Below, one piece after another: positions 9,334 to 16,659 of a stretch of DNA of 34,601 nt (its first letter is position 1; every line of letters begins with the position of its first letter). The DNA is from Lachnospiraceae bacterium FE2018. GTDB lineage: Bacteria; Bacillota; Clostridia; Lachnospirales; Lachnospiraceae. The notes under the pieces are model-generated. The model searched no databases and was not told the DNA's origin. It was given only the letters and a program-made list of their open reading frames with translations. The stretch covers positions 1 to 34,601 of the forward strand of contig JNKK01000027.1 of assembly GCA_000702845.1 (NCBI GenBank). The letters run 5' to 3'. A program made the translations under genes and the position numbers.

Positions 9334-10008
9334 ATGACGATTATGGAAGCAATTGAGAACCGTCATTCCGTACGTGCGTACAAAGACATCCCGATTGATA
9401 TGGATGTCCGGGAACAGCTGGACCGTTTTACAGAGGAATGCAACGCGGAAAGCGGGCTGCATATCACAATTCAGTATGATGACCCGGACGGGTTTGATTC
9501 CCGGCTGGCATCTTACGGAAATTTCCGGAACGTGAAGAACTATATTGTGCTTGCCGGTGTTCCGGGTCGGGATAAAAACGATTTCCGGTTCCGCTGCGGT
9601 TACTATGGGGAGAAGATTGTTCTGTTCGCCCAGCAGCTGGGACTGAATACATGCTGGACTGCGCTGACATTTAACAAGAAGAAGGTAAAAGAAATCGTTC
9701 CTCCGGGTGAAACGCTGTGCATGGTGATCGCCCTGGGATACGGTGAGACAAATGGATCGGTAAGGAAATCCAAATCCGCAGAGGATGTTGTCATCAGCAA
9801 AGGCACCATGCCGGACTGGTTCCGCGATGGTGTTGAAGCGGCACTGAAAGCGCCGACTGCGGTCAATCAGCAGAAGTTCGCCTTTGGAATGAAGGATGGA
9901 GATCCTGCCATCCGGATCAAAGGAATGGGAATGCATACCCGTGTGGATCTCGGAATCGCCGCGTATCACTTCGAGGCAGCATCCGGAAAAAAAGTTACTG
10001 TGCTTTGA
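9334..10008 (+). CDS. Nitroreductase-family protein (TM1586-like)
   Basis: A 224-residue cytoplasmic flavoprotein candidate, preceded by AAGGAGGAAG at good spacing. The start MEAIENRHSVRAYKDIPID is the classic nitroreductase FMN-binding beginning, with R and S for the FMN phosphate. The central LGLNTCWTALTF and CMVIALGYGE stretches are also family-typical. The second half, starting near WFRDGVEAALKAPTAVNQQ, repeats a nitroreductase-like helix, as in the TM1586-like subfamily where two half-domains are joined. Members reduce nitro compounds, quinones or flavins with NAD(P)H; the substrate here cannot be predicted. It follows the secreted protein by 32 bases, probably on the same transcript, although no functional link is evident. 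Confidence 0.85.
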   Translation: MTIMEAIENRHSVRAYKDIPIDMDVREQLDRFTEECNAESGLHITIQYDDPDGFDSRLASYGNFRNVKNYIVLAGVPGRDKNDFRFRCGYYGEKIVLFAQQLGLNTCWTALTFNKKKVKEIVPPGETLCMVIALGYGETNGSVRKSKSAEDVVISKGTMPDWFRDGVEAALKAPTAVNQQKFAFGMKDGDPAIRIKGMGMHTRVDLGIAAYHFEAASGKKVTVL

Positions 10009-10128
10009 CTGAATATCTGCTGCGTGATTTTGCGGCTTTTTCAGTATCGCAGAAAAATAACTTACGGGAAAAAAGGAATGTAATCATGAAGACAACATAT
10101 GAAAAAAAGGGAGCTGTAAAAAGCGGTA

Positions 10129-10260
10129 ATGGAGACAAAGCGTGATTTTGAGAGGACATTTGCGGAGTGTGAGGAAGTGACGGAGTATTACGCGAATGGG
10201 CGCGGTGCGATCATGCGCCTGGAACATATGCTGCTGCGCCTGGCGGCACCGCTTGTATAA
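10129..10260 (+). CDS. Possible 43-residue small protein or gene remnant
   Basis: ATG at 10129 opens a 43-codon frame (METKRDFERTFAECEE at the start, MLLRLAAPLV at the end), stopping at 10258-10260. Only a poor ribosome site (GGGAG, 18 bases away) precedes it. A strong terminator lies 48 bases beyond the stop, which would fit the end of a transcription unit. It has no signal peptide or membrane helix and I do not recognise it. It may equally be the decayed 3' end of a longer gene or a chance frame. Confidence 0.25.
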   Translation: METKRDFERTFAECEEVTEYYANGRGAIMRLEHMLLRLAAPLV

Positions 10261-10307
10261 GCGAGCCCGGGAGACCGGATGAGAAAACAATAACAAGTAA
10301 AGAAAAA

Positions 10308-10335
10308 AGTCATGGCTGCGGCCATGGCTTTTTTT
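10308..10335 (+). terminator. Rho-independent terminator
   Basis: The stem AGTCATGGC with GCCATGGCT (one G-U pair) and a 4-base loop are followed by a run of six T and preceded by an A-run. It closes the nitroreductase transcription unit. Confidence 0.85.
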
Positions 10336-10485
10336 GAAAAAAATTTTGTAAAAAGAATTCTTTATATGATGGGCATTTGTTGGACGGGGGCTGTTAGAGT
10401 GTAATCAACAAATACAACAAACGCCGGTGTGAAAAGACCGGGTCGGAAAATGAAAAACAAAACACAAGAATATGGAGGACAAAAA

Positions 10486-10815
10486 ATGAAACTGGAGAAA
10501 TCAAAAAACATCATGAAAACCTTTGCAATTCTTTTGGTAGTCGCATCGTCAATTTCCGTAATTGTCGGAATCATCGTAATAGCAGGAAGCGGGCTTGCGC
10601 TCGGAAATATTGCCGGCATGAGCACAGTGCAGTCTCAGGTGGCAGCAACGGCATTTCTTACCGGCGGAATCGGCATGATTGCAGCGTGTATTCTCAGTAT
10701 GACAGAGGGGCTTGCTTCCCTGGTCGCGTCAAAAAGAATCAAAAAAACGGAGTACAAAAAAGATTTTGAAATTACAAAGACAACAACAAAGTCTGCAGAT
10801 CTGAAAGCTGCATGA
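10486..10815 (+). CDS. Small two-helix membrane protein of unknown function
   Basis: The start at 10486 is chosen because TGGAGG (10473-10478) lies 7 bases upstream; an in-frame ATG at 10429 has no ribosome site. The product is 109 residues. Two hydrophobic helices at about 9-33 and 52-78 are Gly/Ala/Ile-rich and contain several small-residue spacings, suggesting helix packing or oligomers. A charged Lys/Thr-rich tail (KKTEYKKDFEITKTTTK) is predicted to lie in the cytoplasm, with both ends inside. It stands alone between two terminators. I recognise no family. Confidence 0.7.
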   Translation: MKLEKSKNIMKTFAILLVVASSISVIVGIIVIAGSGLALGNIAGMSTVQSQVAATAFLTGGIGMIAACILSMTEGLASLVASKRIKKTEYKKDFEITKTTTKSADLKAA

Positions 10816-10844
10816 TCAGCAGGAAAAACGAATGTTTGTACTGA

Positions 10845-10878
10845 GGTCATCGTCGGAAAAAGACGGTGACCTTTTTTT
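10845..10878 (+). terminator. Rho-independent terminator of the small membrane-protein gene
   Basis: A 10-bp stem (GGTCATCGTC with GACGGTGACC, one G-U pair) with a 7-base loop is followed by seven T. Confidence 0.9.
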
Positions 10879-10946
10879 GCGGCACGAATTCAGCACAGGA
10901 TATTTATATAAATTATATAATTGATATGTTTTTAATTTAAATTATT

Positions 10947-10955
10947 TGCTATAAT
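10947..10955 (+). promoter_or_regulatory. Extended -10 promoter for the 2-hydroxycarboxylate transporter
   Basis: TGCTATAAT is a perfect extended -10 element in a very AT-rich stretch, about 52 bases before the GTG start. No clear -35 box is present, which extended -10 promoters can tolerate. Confidence 0.6.
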
Positions 10956-11006
10956 ACAGACAACAAATATGTACGGCTCAAATATACAGATAATGAGGAG
11001 GGAACT

Positions 11007-12293
11007 GTGAAAGATATTAAAATAATGGGGCTGGATTTAAAGTGGTTTATTATCATAGCAGTTGTAATTGTTGTGGGGTGTGTATTTGGAGCGTTTCCGA
11101 CCGGAATGGTAGGCGCTTTCCTGTTTCTGATGGTTTTTGGCGCGCTGCTGAATCAGATTGGCAATGTCATGCCGATTGTCAAGACGTTTCTGGGAGGCGG
11201 CGCAATCGTCTGTATCTTTGGAGGTGCAGCGCTTGTTTACTGGCACATTATTCCGGCAGACGTAGCGGAAAACTGCACGATTTTCATGAAAGACGCGGGA
11301 TTCCTTGATTTCTACATCGCAGCGCTGATCACCGGATCGATTCTGGGAATGAACAGAAAGCTTCTGATCAAAGCAGCAATCCGGTATCTGCCCTGTATCA
11401 TCGGCGCGGTTGCGGTTGCGCTTGGTCTGGTGGCAGTTTTCGGAAATCTGTTCGGCATGGCGGCCGGTGAGTCCATTGCGTATATCGGCATTCCGATCAT
11501 GGGCGGCGGCATGGGAGCCGGCGCGGTTCCGATTTCCAAGGTCTTTGAGAGCGCGCTCGGTATTCCGTCCGAAACAATCCTGAGCCGTCTCGTCCCTGCG
11601 GTCGCGCTTGGCAATGCCTTTGCGATCGTATGCGGCGGTCTTCTGAACAGAGTGGGACAGGCGTTCCCGAAACTCACCGGAAACGGTCAGCTGGTTATCT
11701 CGAATGATGAATCGCTGAAAGAGGAACACAAGGAAATCAAAAACAAGGGAATCGAAAACTATGCAGTCGGTGTTGTTATTGCAACCGCATTCTACGCGCT
11801 GGGTTCTCTGATCGCGGCGCTTGTGGCAAAAACAGGTCTTGAGATTCACCCGTACGCGTGGATGATCATTTCTGTTGCGGTGGCCAAGATCGCGGATGTG
11901 ATTCCGGAGCAGTACGAGGATGACGCGGCACTGTGGTACAGCTTTGTATCTAAAAACTGGACGGCAGCCCTGATGCTCGGCATCGGGATTGCGTATACGG
12001 ATATGGGACAGATTATTTCCGCGTTCACGCCGACCTACCTGATTCTTGTATTCGTCGTAGTAATCGGTGCTGTCCTCGGATCAGGACTGATTGGACGCCT
12101 GGTTGGTTTCTACCCGATCGAAGCGGCAATCACAGCAGGACTCTGCATGGCAAACATGGGAGGTACCGGTGACGTCGCCGTGCTGATGGCTTCCAAGCGT
12201 ATGGAACTGATGCCGTTTGCGCAGATTTCATCGCGCCTGGGCGGTGCATTTATTATACTGATGGCGTCCGTGCTGGTGCCGATTTTCTTCTGA
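11007..12293 (+). CDS. 2-hydroxycarboxylate transporter family (2HCT; CitS/MaeN type) symporter
   Basis: A 428-residue, roughly 11-helix membrane transporter. It starts with GTG at 11007, supported by GAGGAGGG just upstream. The family hallmark is two re-entrant loops with GGxG motifs: IMGGGMGAGAVP (about 164-175) and NMGGTGDVAVL (383-393), both visible. Members import citrate, malate, lactate or tartrate with Na+ or H+, often in exchange for a fermentation product. The specificity cannot be read here; no citrate lyase or malic enzyme gene is nearby. It has its own promoter and terminator, so it is a single-gene unit. Family confidence is high, substrate confidence low. Confidence 0.93.
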   Translation: MKDIKIMGLDLKWFIIIAVVIVVGCVFGAFPTGMVGAFLFLMVFGALLNQIGNVMPIVKTFLGGGAIVCIFGGAALVYWHIIPADVAENCTIFMKDAGFLDFYIAALITGSILGMNRKLLIKAAIRYLPCIIGAVAVALGLVAVFGNLFGMAAGESIAYIGIPIMGGGMGAGAVPISKVFESALGIPSETILSRLVPAVALGNAFAIVCGGLLNRVGQAFPKLTGNGQLVISNDESLKEEHKEIKNKGIENYAVGVVIATAFYALGSLIAALVAKTGLEIHPYAWMIISVAVAKIADVIPEQYEDDAALWYSFVSKNWTAALMLGIGIAYTDMGQIISAFTPTYLILVFVVVIGAVLGSGLIGRLVGFYPIEAAITAGLCMANMGGTGDVAVLMASKRMELMPFAQISSRLGGAFIILMASVLVPIFF

Positions 12294-12314
12294 ATTCGAA
12301 AAGTGAAAGTGAAA

Positions 12315-12352
12315 GGGCTGTGGCTGATAAAAAAAGCCACGGCTCTTTTTTT
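12315..12352 (+). terminator. Rho-independent terminator of the 2HCT transporter gene
   Basis: An 11-bp stem (GGGCTGTGGCT with AGCCACGGCTC, two G-U pairs) is followed by seven T. Confidence 0.9.
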
Positions 12353-12374
12353 GCGTGCCAGGTGGGTCAGGTGT

Positions 12375-12431
12375 CCGAAGAAAAATTTTTTTTCGGAGAT
12401 GTTGGACATCTGTTAGACCTCGTCTGATATT
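12375..12431 (+). promoter_or_regulatory. Palindrome and weak promoter before the PepSY gene
   Basis: CCGAAGAAAAA pairs with TTTTTTTTCGG (12375-12396, one G-U pair). It may be a second terminator or an operator. It is followed by TTGGAC (12402-12407), an 18-base spacer and GATATT (12426-12431). A strikingly A-rich leader then runs to the AAGGAGG ribosome site at about 12499. Confidence 0.35.
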
Positions 12432-12512
12432 CTGCAGTTACAAAAGAAAAAACAAAAAAACAAAAAAAATAACAGAGAAAAAAACAATTTTATTTCTAAG
12501 GAGGAAAAAATC

Positions 12513-13160
12513 ATGATGAATAAGAAAAACTTTTTAGCAGGATTTGCAGCAGTAGCATTGGCAGGACTTTTTGTTTTCGGAATTGGCGGAGCACAGGCTG
12601 TTAAGGCGGCAGCGCCGGAAACTGTGGCAGCACAGTCCGTTGAAGGATGTATTACAGTCAAGGAAGCAAAGCAGGAAGCACTTAATGATGCAGGGGTGAA
12701 GGAAAGCGATGCTGTATTTAAGCAGGCAAAACTGGATACCGATGACGATACCGGTATTGTTAAATACGAAGTTGATTTCTTTGCGAATGATAAAGATTAT
12801 GAATATGACATCGACGCGGTAACCGCAAAAATCATCAAGACAGACGTCGACAGGATGGACGCGGAAGATTATCAGGAGATGAAAGCGCTGCAGGCGGCGG
12901 AAGCGGAGAAAAAGGCTGCGGCTGAAAAGAAGTCCGGATCCGAGGAAATCACAGAACAGAAAGCACTGGAGATCGCACTGAATCATGCGGGCCTCACAGC
13001 AAATGATGTATCCTACGCAGATACACATCTTGATTTCGACGATGACACCGGCATCACAAAATACGATGTAGAATTCAGAGCCGGCATGAAAGAATACAGC
13101 TATGAAATCAATTCGAAGACAGGCGAAATCGTGGACTTCGAAGTTGAGATCGATGACTGA
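12513..13160 (+). CDS. Secreted protein with two PepSY domains
   Basis: A 215-residue exported protein with AAGGAGG at good spacing. Residues 1-30 are a signal peptide (MMNKKNF, then a hydrophobic stretch, cleavage near AQA or VKA). Two PepSY-type domains follow, about 42-110 and 143-213. Each starts with a TxxxAxxxAL helix and carries a strand pattern D-D-D-T-G-I-x-K-Y-[DE]-V, then Y-x-[YI]-[DE]-I and T-G-[EK]-I. The linker (about 118-140) is Ala/Lys/Glu-rich and probably helical. No lipobox was seen. PepSY domains are thought to act as inhibitors or binding modules outside the cell; the partner is unknown. The gene is alone and ends at a shared bidirectional terminator. Confidence 0.88.
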   Translation: MMNKKNFLAGFAAVALAGLFVFGIGGAQAVKAAAPETVAAQSVEGCITVKEAKQEALNDAGVKESDAVFKQAKLDTDDDTGIVKYEVDFFANDKDYEYDIDAVTAKIIKTDVDRMDAEDYQEMKALQAAEAEKKAAAEKKSGSEEITEQKALEIALNHAGLTANDVSYADTHLDFDDDTGITKYDVEFRAGMKEYSYEINSKTGEIVDFEVEIDD

Positions 13161-13233
13161 ACAGTTAACTGTAATCAGACCGGTCTGAACGGAACAGAAG
13201 TTTCCCGCCGGCAGGGTAGATGACCGGTCATAA

Positions 13234-13260
13234 AAAAGGGAGGGCAGACCCCTCCCTTTT
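13234..13260. terminator. Bidirectional terminator between the PepSY gene and the flavodiiron operon
   Basis: A perfect 11-bp stem (AAAAGGGAGGG with CCCTCCCTTTT) around a 5-base loop. The A-tract on one side and T-tract on the other let it stop the plus-strand PepSY transcript and the converging minus-strand flavodiiron transcript. Confidence 0.9.
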
Positions 13261-13279
13261 AGTTTGTGTACGTTACGCC

Positions 13280-14491
13280 TTATTCCTCTGCTGTGAATGA
13301 CGCCGCGATGGCATCTGCGAGCAGTTCAAGTTCCGGTACAGTCTGCGTTTGCGGGCCGGAGGCCATTGTGACGGTATCGCCGATGAATTCCATATGTTTC
13401 AGCTTTTCAATCTGCTGTTTCATCAGGGTTCCGGAGCGGATTGCCCATGAGCCGTTTTCAATAATAGCGACCTTGCGGTTCTGCAGGTTCAGGGACTGCA
13501 TGTCTGTCAGGAAATTGTGCATCGGCGGGAAAATGCCGAGGTTATAGGTGACAGAGGCCAGTACCAGATGACTGTATTTGAACAGATCAGAGATCAGGTA
13601 GCTGACGTGCGTGCCGGAGACGTCGTACAGGCGGGTGTTTGTCACCCCGCGCTCGGCCAGCTTTGCAGCGAGTATCTCTGCCGCGTTTTCTGTGTTGCCG
13701 TACATGGAGGCATAGACGATCATGACGCCCTGTTCCTCCGGATCGTATGTCGCCCAGTGGATGTATTTGTCCAGAATGTAGTTGATGTCTTTGCGCCAGA
13801 CCGGGCCGTGCAGCGGGCAGATATAGCGGATGTTCAATCCGGAGGCCTTGTTCAGGAGCGCCATGACCTGCGGACCGTATTTTCCGACGATGTTGGTGTA
13901 ATAGCGCCGCGCGTCATCGATCCAGTCGATGGCAAAATCATGCTCGTCTGCAAAGATTTTTCCGTCGAGCGAGCGGAATGAGCCGAATGCGTCCGCGGAA
14001 AAGAGGACGCCGTTTGTGGTATCGTAGGTTACCATTGCTTCCGGCCAGTGTACCATCGGCGCTTTTACAAATGCGACTTCATGCGCGCCGAAGGAGAAGG
14101 TATCACCCTCGTCAACTTCGATAATCTCAGTCTGATCTATCGCGAAACCGAACTGCCGCAGAATGAGGACTGCCTTCGCCGTGGTGATGATTTTAACATC
14201 AGGCCAGCGCAGCAGGATTTCTCCGATGGAAGCCGCGTGATCCGGCTCTACATGATTGATGACCATGAAATCCAGCGGACGTCCGTCCAGCACAGCAGCA
14301 ACATTTTCTATAAACTGACGTCCGACAGCCCAGTCAGCCGTGTCAAACAGAACCGATTTTTCATCCAGCAGCACATAAGCATTGTAAGAGACACCGTGGT
14401 ACAGCGGATGAATATTTTCAAACAGGGACAGACGGTGATCATCTGCACCGACCCAGTACAGATCGTCGGTCACTTTGCGATAATTGTACAT
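13280..14491 (-). CDS. fprA: FprA-type flavodiiron protein (O2/NO reductase)
   Basis: A 403-residue cytoplasmic enzyme with AAAGGAG before the ATG. The N-terminal metallo-beta-lactamase-like domain (about 1-245) has every di-iron ligand expected: H80, E82, D84 (within HVEPDH), H148, D167 and H228. A flavodoxin-like FMN domain (about 253-400) starts VMIVYASMYGNTENAAEILA. The class reduces O2 to water or NO to N2O, usually with electrons from rubredoxin. There is no fused rubredoxin or flavin-reductase tail. It starts only 16 bases after the acyl-CoA dehydrogenase/EtfA/rubredoxin fusion and has no promoter of its own, so the two are an operon. The fused rubredoxin is the obvious candidate electron donor. 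The family call is very secure; the choice of O2 or NO is not. Confidence 0.96.
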   Translation of the reverse strand: MYNYRKVTDDLYWVGADDHRLSLFENIHPLYHGVSYNAYVLLDEKSVLFDTADWAVGRQFIENVAAVLDGRPLDFMVINHVEPDHAASIGEILLRWPDVKIITTAKAVLILRQFGFAIDQTEIIEVDEGDTFSFGAHEVAFVKAPMVHWPEAMVTYDTTNGVLFSADAFGSFRSLDGKIFADEHDFAIDWIDDARRYYTNIVGKYGPQVMALLNKASGLNIRYICPLHGPVWRKDINYILDKYIHWATYDPEEQGVMIVYASMYGNTENAAEILAAKLAERGVTNTRLYDVSGTHVSYLISDLFKYSHLVLASVTYNLGIFPPMHNFLTDMQSLNLQNRKVAIIENGSWAIRSGTLMKQQIEKLKHMEFIGDTVTMASGPQTQTVPELELLADAIAASFTAEE

Positions 14492-14507
14492 AGTACGACT
14501 CCTTTCT

Positions 14508-16424
14508 TTATACCTCGATGTCTATAAAGCCGTCTTTTGACTCGCCGCAGTGCGGGCAGGTCCATTCAGCAGGAAGTCCTTCAAACGGAACACCCGGTGC
14601 CGCGCCGCCTTCCGGATCCCCTTTCAGAAGATCATATTCATATCCGCAGCCGTTGCAGATATAGAGTTTCCGCGGCGGGAGTTTCTCGGCAGGAATGTCG
14701 CGTTTCAGTTTGACCATCGGCGGAGCCGGGGCTTTCTCTCCGGTGTCCAGTGCGGCAGTCAGGAGCGGCAGAATCTCATTTACATCACCGACGATACCGT
14801 AGTCACAGTTTTTGAAAATCGGGGCATTCGGATTGATGTTTACTGCCACGATAACAGACGCGTCTTTTATGCCCTTCAGATGCTGGATCGCACCGGAAAT
14901 GCCGCAGGCAATATACAGGTTGCCGCGGAATTTCTGGCCGGACATTCCCACGAACCGGTCAATCGGAACGTATTTCAGTGTCTCGGCGACCGGACGGCTG
15001 GAGCCGATGGCCGCACCTGCGGCGGCCGCCAGATCCTCAATCAGCTTCATGTTTTCTCTCGAACCGATGCCCTGGCCGGCACTGACAACACGCTCTGCCT
15101 CAACGATCGGCGTATCTGCCGGAATCCCGACTGAGAAGTCAATGCCCTCGGCAGTCAGCGCGGCGACAAGTTTATCAACCTTTTCTGCCGCGGTGCCGTC
15201 CTTGAGGATCATCTTTTTACGCGGACCGGTCTCACCGTATTTCGGAACGGCAGGCCCTGCAGGCCGTTTCTCTTCCTTCGCGGCCTTGCCGAGAATATAG
15301 GAGGAGATGACCACGCGCTGTACTTCATTGGTTCCCTCATAAATCATGGTGATCTTTGCGTCGCGGTAGAACCGCTCGACAGCCATGCCTTTCAGATAGC
15401 CGGATCCGCCGAAGATCTGGAGTGCCTCATCTGTCACGTCGCGCGCAATATCGGAAGCATACATTTTGGCCATGGCGGCTTCCATTCCATACGGCGCGTG
15501 TTCCTGCTTCAGCTCAGCCGCGCTGTAAATCAGAAGACGCGCGGTCCGGAGCTTCGTCGCCATGTCGGCGAGCTTAAAAGCGATGCTCTGCTGCTGGCAG
15601 ATCGGTTTACCGAACTGGATACGCTCCTTTGAATATGCCAGTGCTTCTTCATAGGCGCCCTGCGCGATGCCCAGTGCCTGCGAGGCGATGCCGATGCGGC
15701 CGCCGTCCAGTGTGGACATGGCGATCTTAAAGCCCATGCCCTCTCTTCCGAGCAGATTTTCCTTCGGGACATGTACGTCGTTGAAATTCAGCTGGCAGGT
15801 GGCGGAAGAGCGGATGCCGAGTTTGTCGTAGTGCTCTTCAAATGTAAATCCGTCCCAGCCCTTTTCCACGATCAGAGCACTGATGCCGCGGGTACCGATG
15901 CCCGGCGTTGTAACGGCAAATACGACGTAAGTATCAGCCTCGCCGCCGTTTGTGATGAAGATTTTGGTACCGTTCAGCAGATAGTAATCGCCCATGTCTA
16001 CGGCAGTTGTCTCTGTACCCCCTGCGTCGCTGCCGGCATTCGGTTCAGTAAGTCCGAACGCGCCGATTTTTCTGCCGGAGCAGAGATCCGGCAGGTACTT
16101 TGCCTTTTGTTCCGCATTGCCGAAAGCGGCAATCGGGTAGGTGCCGAGCGAGGTGTGCGCGGAGAGAATGACGCCTGCGCCGCCGTCAACTCTCGACAGC
16201 TCCTCCACGGCAATTGCATAGCTCAGCACATCAAGGCCTGCGCCCTCGTATTCCTTCTCATACGGGATTCCCATCAGACCCATCTGACCGAGCATTTCAA
16301 CTTGTTCTCTCGGAAATTTGTTCTCCTGATCCAGCGAAAATGCGATCGGCTTGATTTCTGCCTCGGCAAATGCGCGGATTCTGGCTCTCAGTTCCTCGTG
16401 AGCCGGTGTTGTCTGAAACATCAT
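14508..16424 (-). CDS. Fusion of acyl-CoA dehydrogenase, EtfA FAD domain and rubredoxin
   Basis: A 638-residue protein, longer than the usual 380-residue dehydrogenase by two extra redox modules. Residues 1-380 are a full acyl-CoA dehydrogenase with FGLTEPNAGSDAGG (123-136), GGSGYLKGMAVERFYRDAK (339-357) and the catalytic Glu E363 in IYEGTNE. Residues about 440-560 match the C-terminal FAD domain of electron-transfer flavoprotein alpha: GQGIGSRENMKLIE, R477, GMSG (493-496), GISGAIQH (508-515, H515) and DYGIVGD (541-547). The EtfA N-terminal domain is absent. Residues 586-638 are rubredoxin, with iron ligands C590, C593, C623 and C626. I infer that electrons pass from acyl-CoA through two FADs to the Fe centre and on to FprA, the next gene. 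No EtfB is in the window. AAGGAG (16433-16438) supports this start. Short-chain substrates are likely, but this is not shown. Confidence 0.94.
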   Translation of the reverse strand: MMFQTTPAHEELRARIRAFAEAEIKPIAFSLDQENKFPREQVEMLGQMGLMGIPYEKEYEGAGLDVLSYAIAVEELSRVDGGAGVILSAHTSLGTYPIAAFGNAEQKAKYLPDLCSGRKIGAFGLTEPNAGSDAGGTETTAVDMGDYYLLNGTKIFITNGGEADTYVVFAVTTPGIGTRGISALIVEKGWDGFTFEEHYDKLGIRSSATCQLNFNDVHVPKENLLGREGMGFKIAMSTLDGGRIGIASQALGIAQGAYEEALAYSKERIQFGKPICQQQSIAFKLADMATKLRTARLLIYSAAELKQEHAPYGMEAAMAKMYASDIARDVTDEALQIFGGSGYLKGMAVERFYRDAKITMIYEGTNEVQRVVISSYILGKAAKEEKRPAGPAVPKYGETGPRKKMILKDGTAAEKVDKLVAALTAEGIDFSVGIPADTPIVEAERVVSAGQGIGSRENMKLIEDLAAAAGAAIGSSRPVAETLKYVPIDRFVGMSGQKFRGNLYIACGISGAIQHLKGIKDASVIVAVNINPNAPIFKNCDYGIVGDVNEILPLLTAALDTGEKAPAPPMVKLKRDIPAEKLPPRKLYICNGCGYEYDLLKGDPEGGAAPGVPFEGLPAEWTCPHCGESKDGFIDIEV

Positions 16425-16472
16425 CCTTGCTTCTCCTTTTTTACTTCAATTGCCGGCAAATTACATAATTTG

Positions 16473-16501
16473 ATTATAAATTATACGTCAGAAGCCGTCA
16501 A
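16473..16501 (-). promoter_or_regulatory. SigA-type promoter for the dehydrogenase-fusion/fprA operon
   Basis: Read on the minus strand: TTGACG (16501-16496), 17 bases, TATAAT (16478-16473). Transcription would start near 16466, about 40 bases before the ATG. Its -35 box lies 14 bases from the -35 box of a plus-strand promoter, so a single bound regulator could affect both. Confidence 0.8.
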
Positions 16502-16515
16502 TTGTATCCGGTCTT

Positions 16516-16543
16516 TTGCTATGTAAATCCTCTATGCTATAAT
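16516..16543 (+). promoter_or_regulatory. Upstream promoter (P1) of the AraC operon
   Basis: TTGCTA (16516-16521), a 16-base spacer and an extended -10 TGCTATAAT (TATAAT at 16538-16543). It would give a leader of about 110 bases and is back to back with the minus-strand promoter. Confidence 0.65.
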
Positions 16544-16589
16544 GAGAACCGGAGGAGTGTAAACGCAGGGTGCAGTGTAAGACTTCTCG

Positions 16590-16618
16590 TTGGAAAGTGT
16601 CAGACAGAGAGATATAAT
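16590..16618 (+). promoter_or_regulatory. Downstream promoter (P2) of the AraC operon
   Basis: TTGGAA (16590-16595), exactly 17 bases, TATAAT (16613-16618). Transcription would start near 16625, about 35 bases before the AraC start codon. With P1 it forms a tandem promoter pair. Confidence 0.7.
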
Positions 16619-16659
16619 AGTGAAATAACAAAAAAGGATATACAGGAGTACAGAAACAT

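Larger units (their letters stand above)
10009..10485 (+). other. Mostly non-coding gap with a weak small reading frame, terminator and inverted repeat
   Basis: This gap holds a possible 43-codon frame (10129-10260), a terminator (10308-10335) and an 8-bp inverted repeat, ATTTGTTG at 10375-10382 with CAACAAAT at 10406-10413. The repeat lies in the presumed leader of the next gene. A -10-like TATATGAT sequence occurs near 10362-10369, but no convincing -35 box accompanies it. Confidence 0.5.

Noticed and set aside
13517-13981. A plus-strand frame of 154 codons opposite fprA
   Set aside because: It is antisense to a gene with a complete set of catalytic residues, with no ribosome site or recognisable motif.
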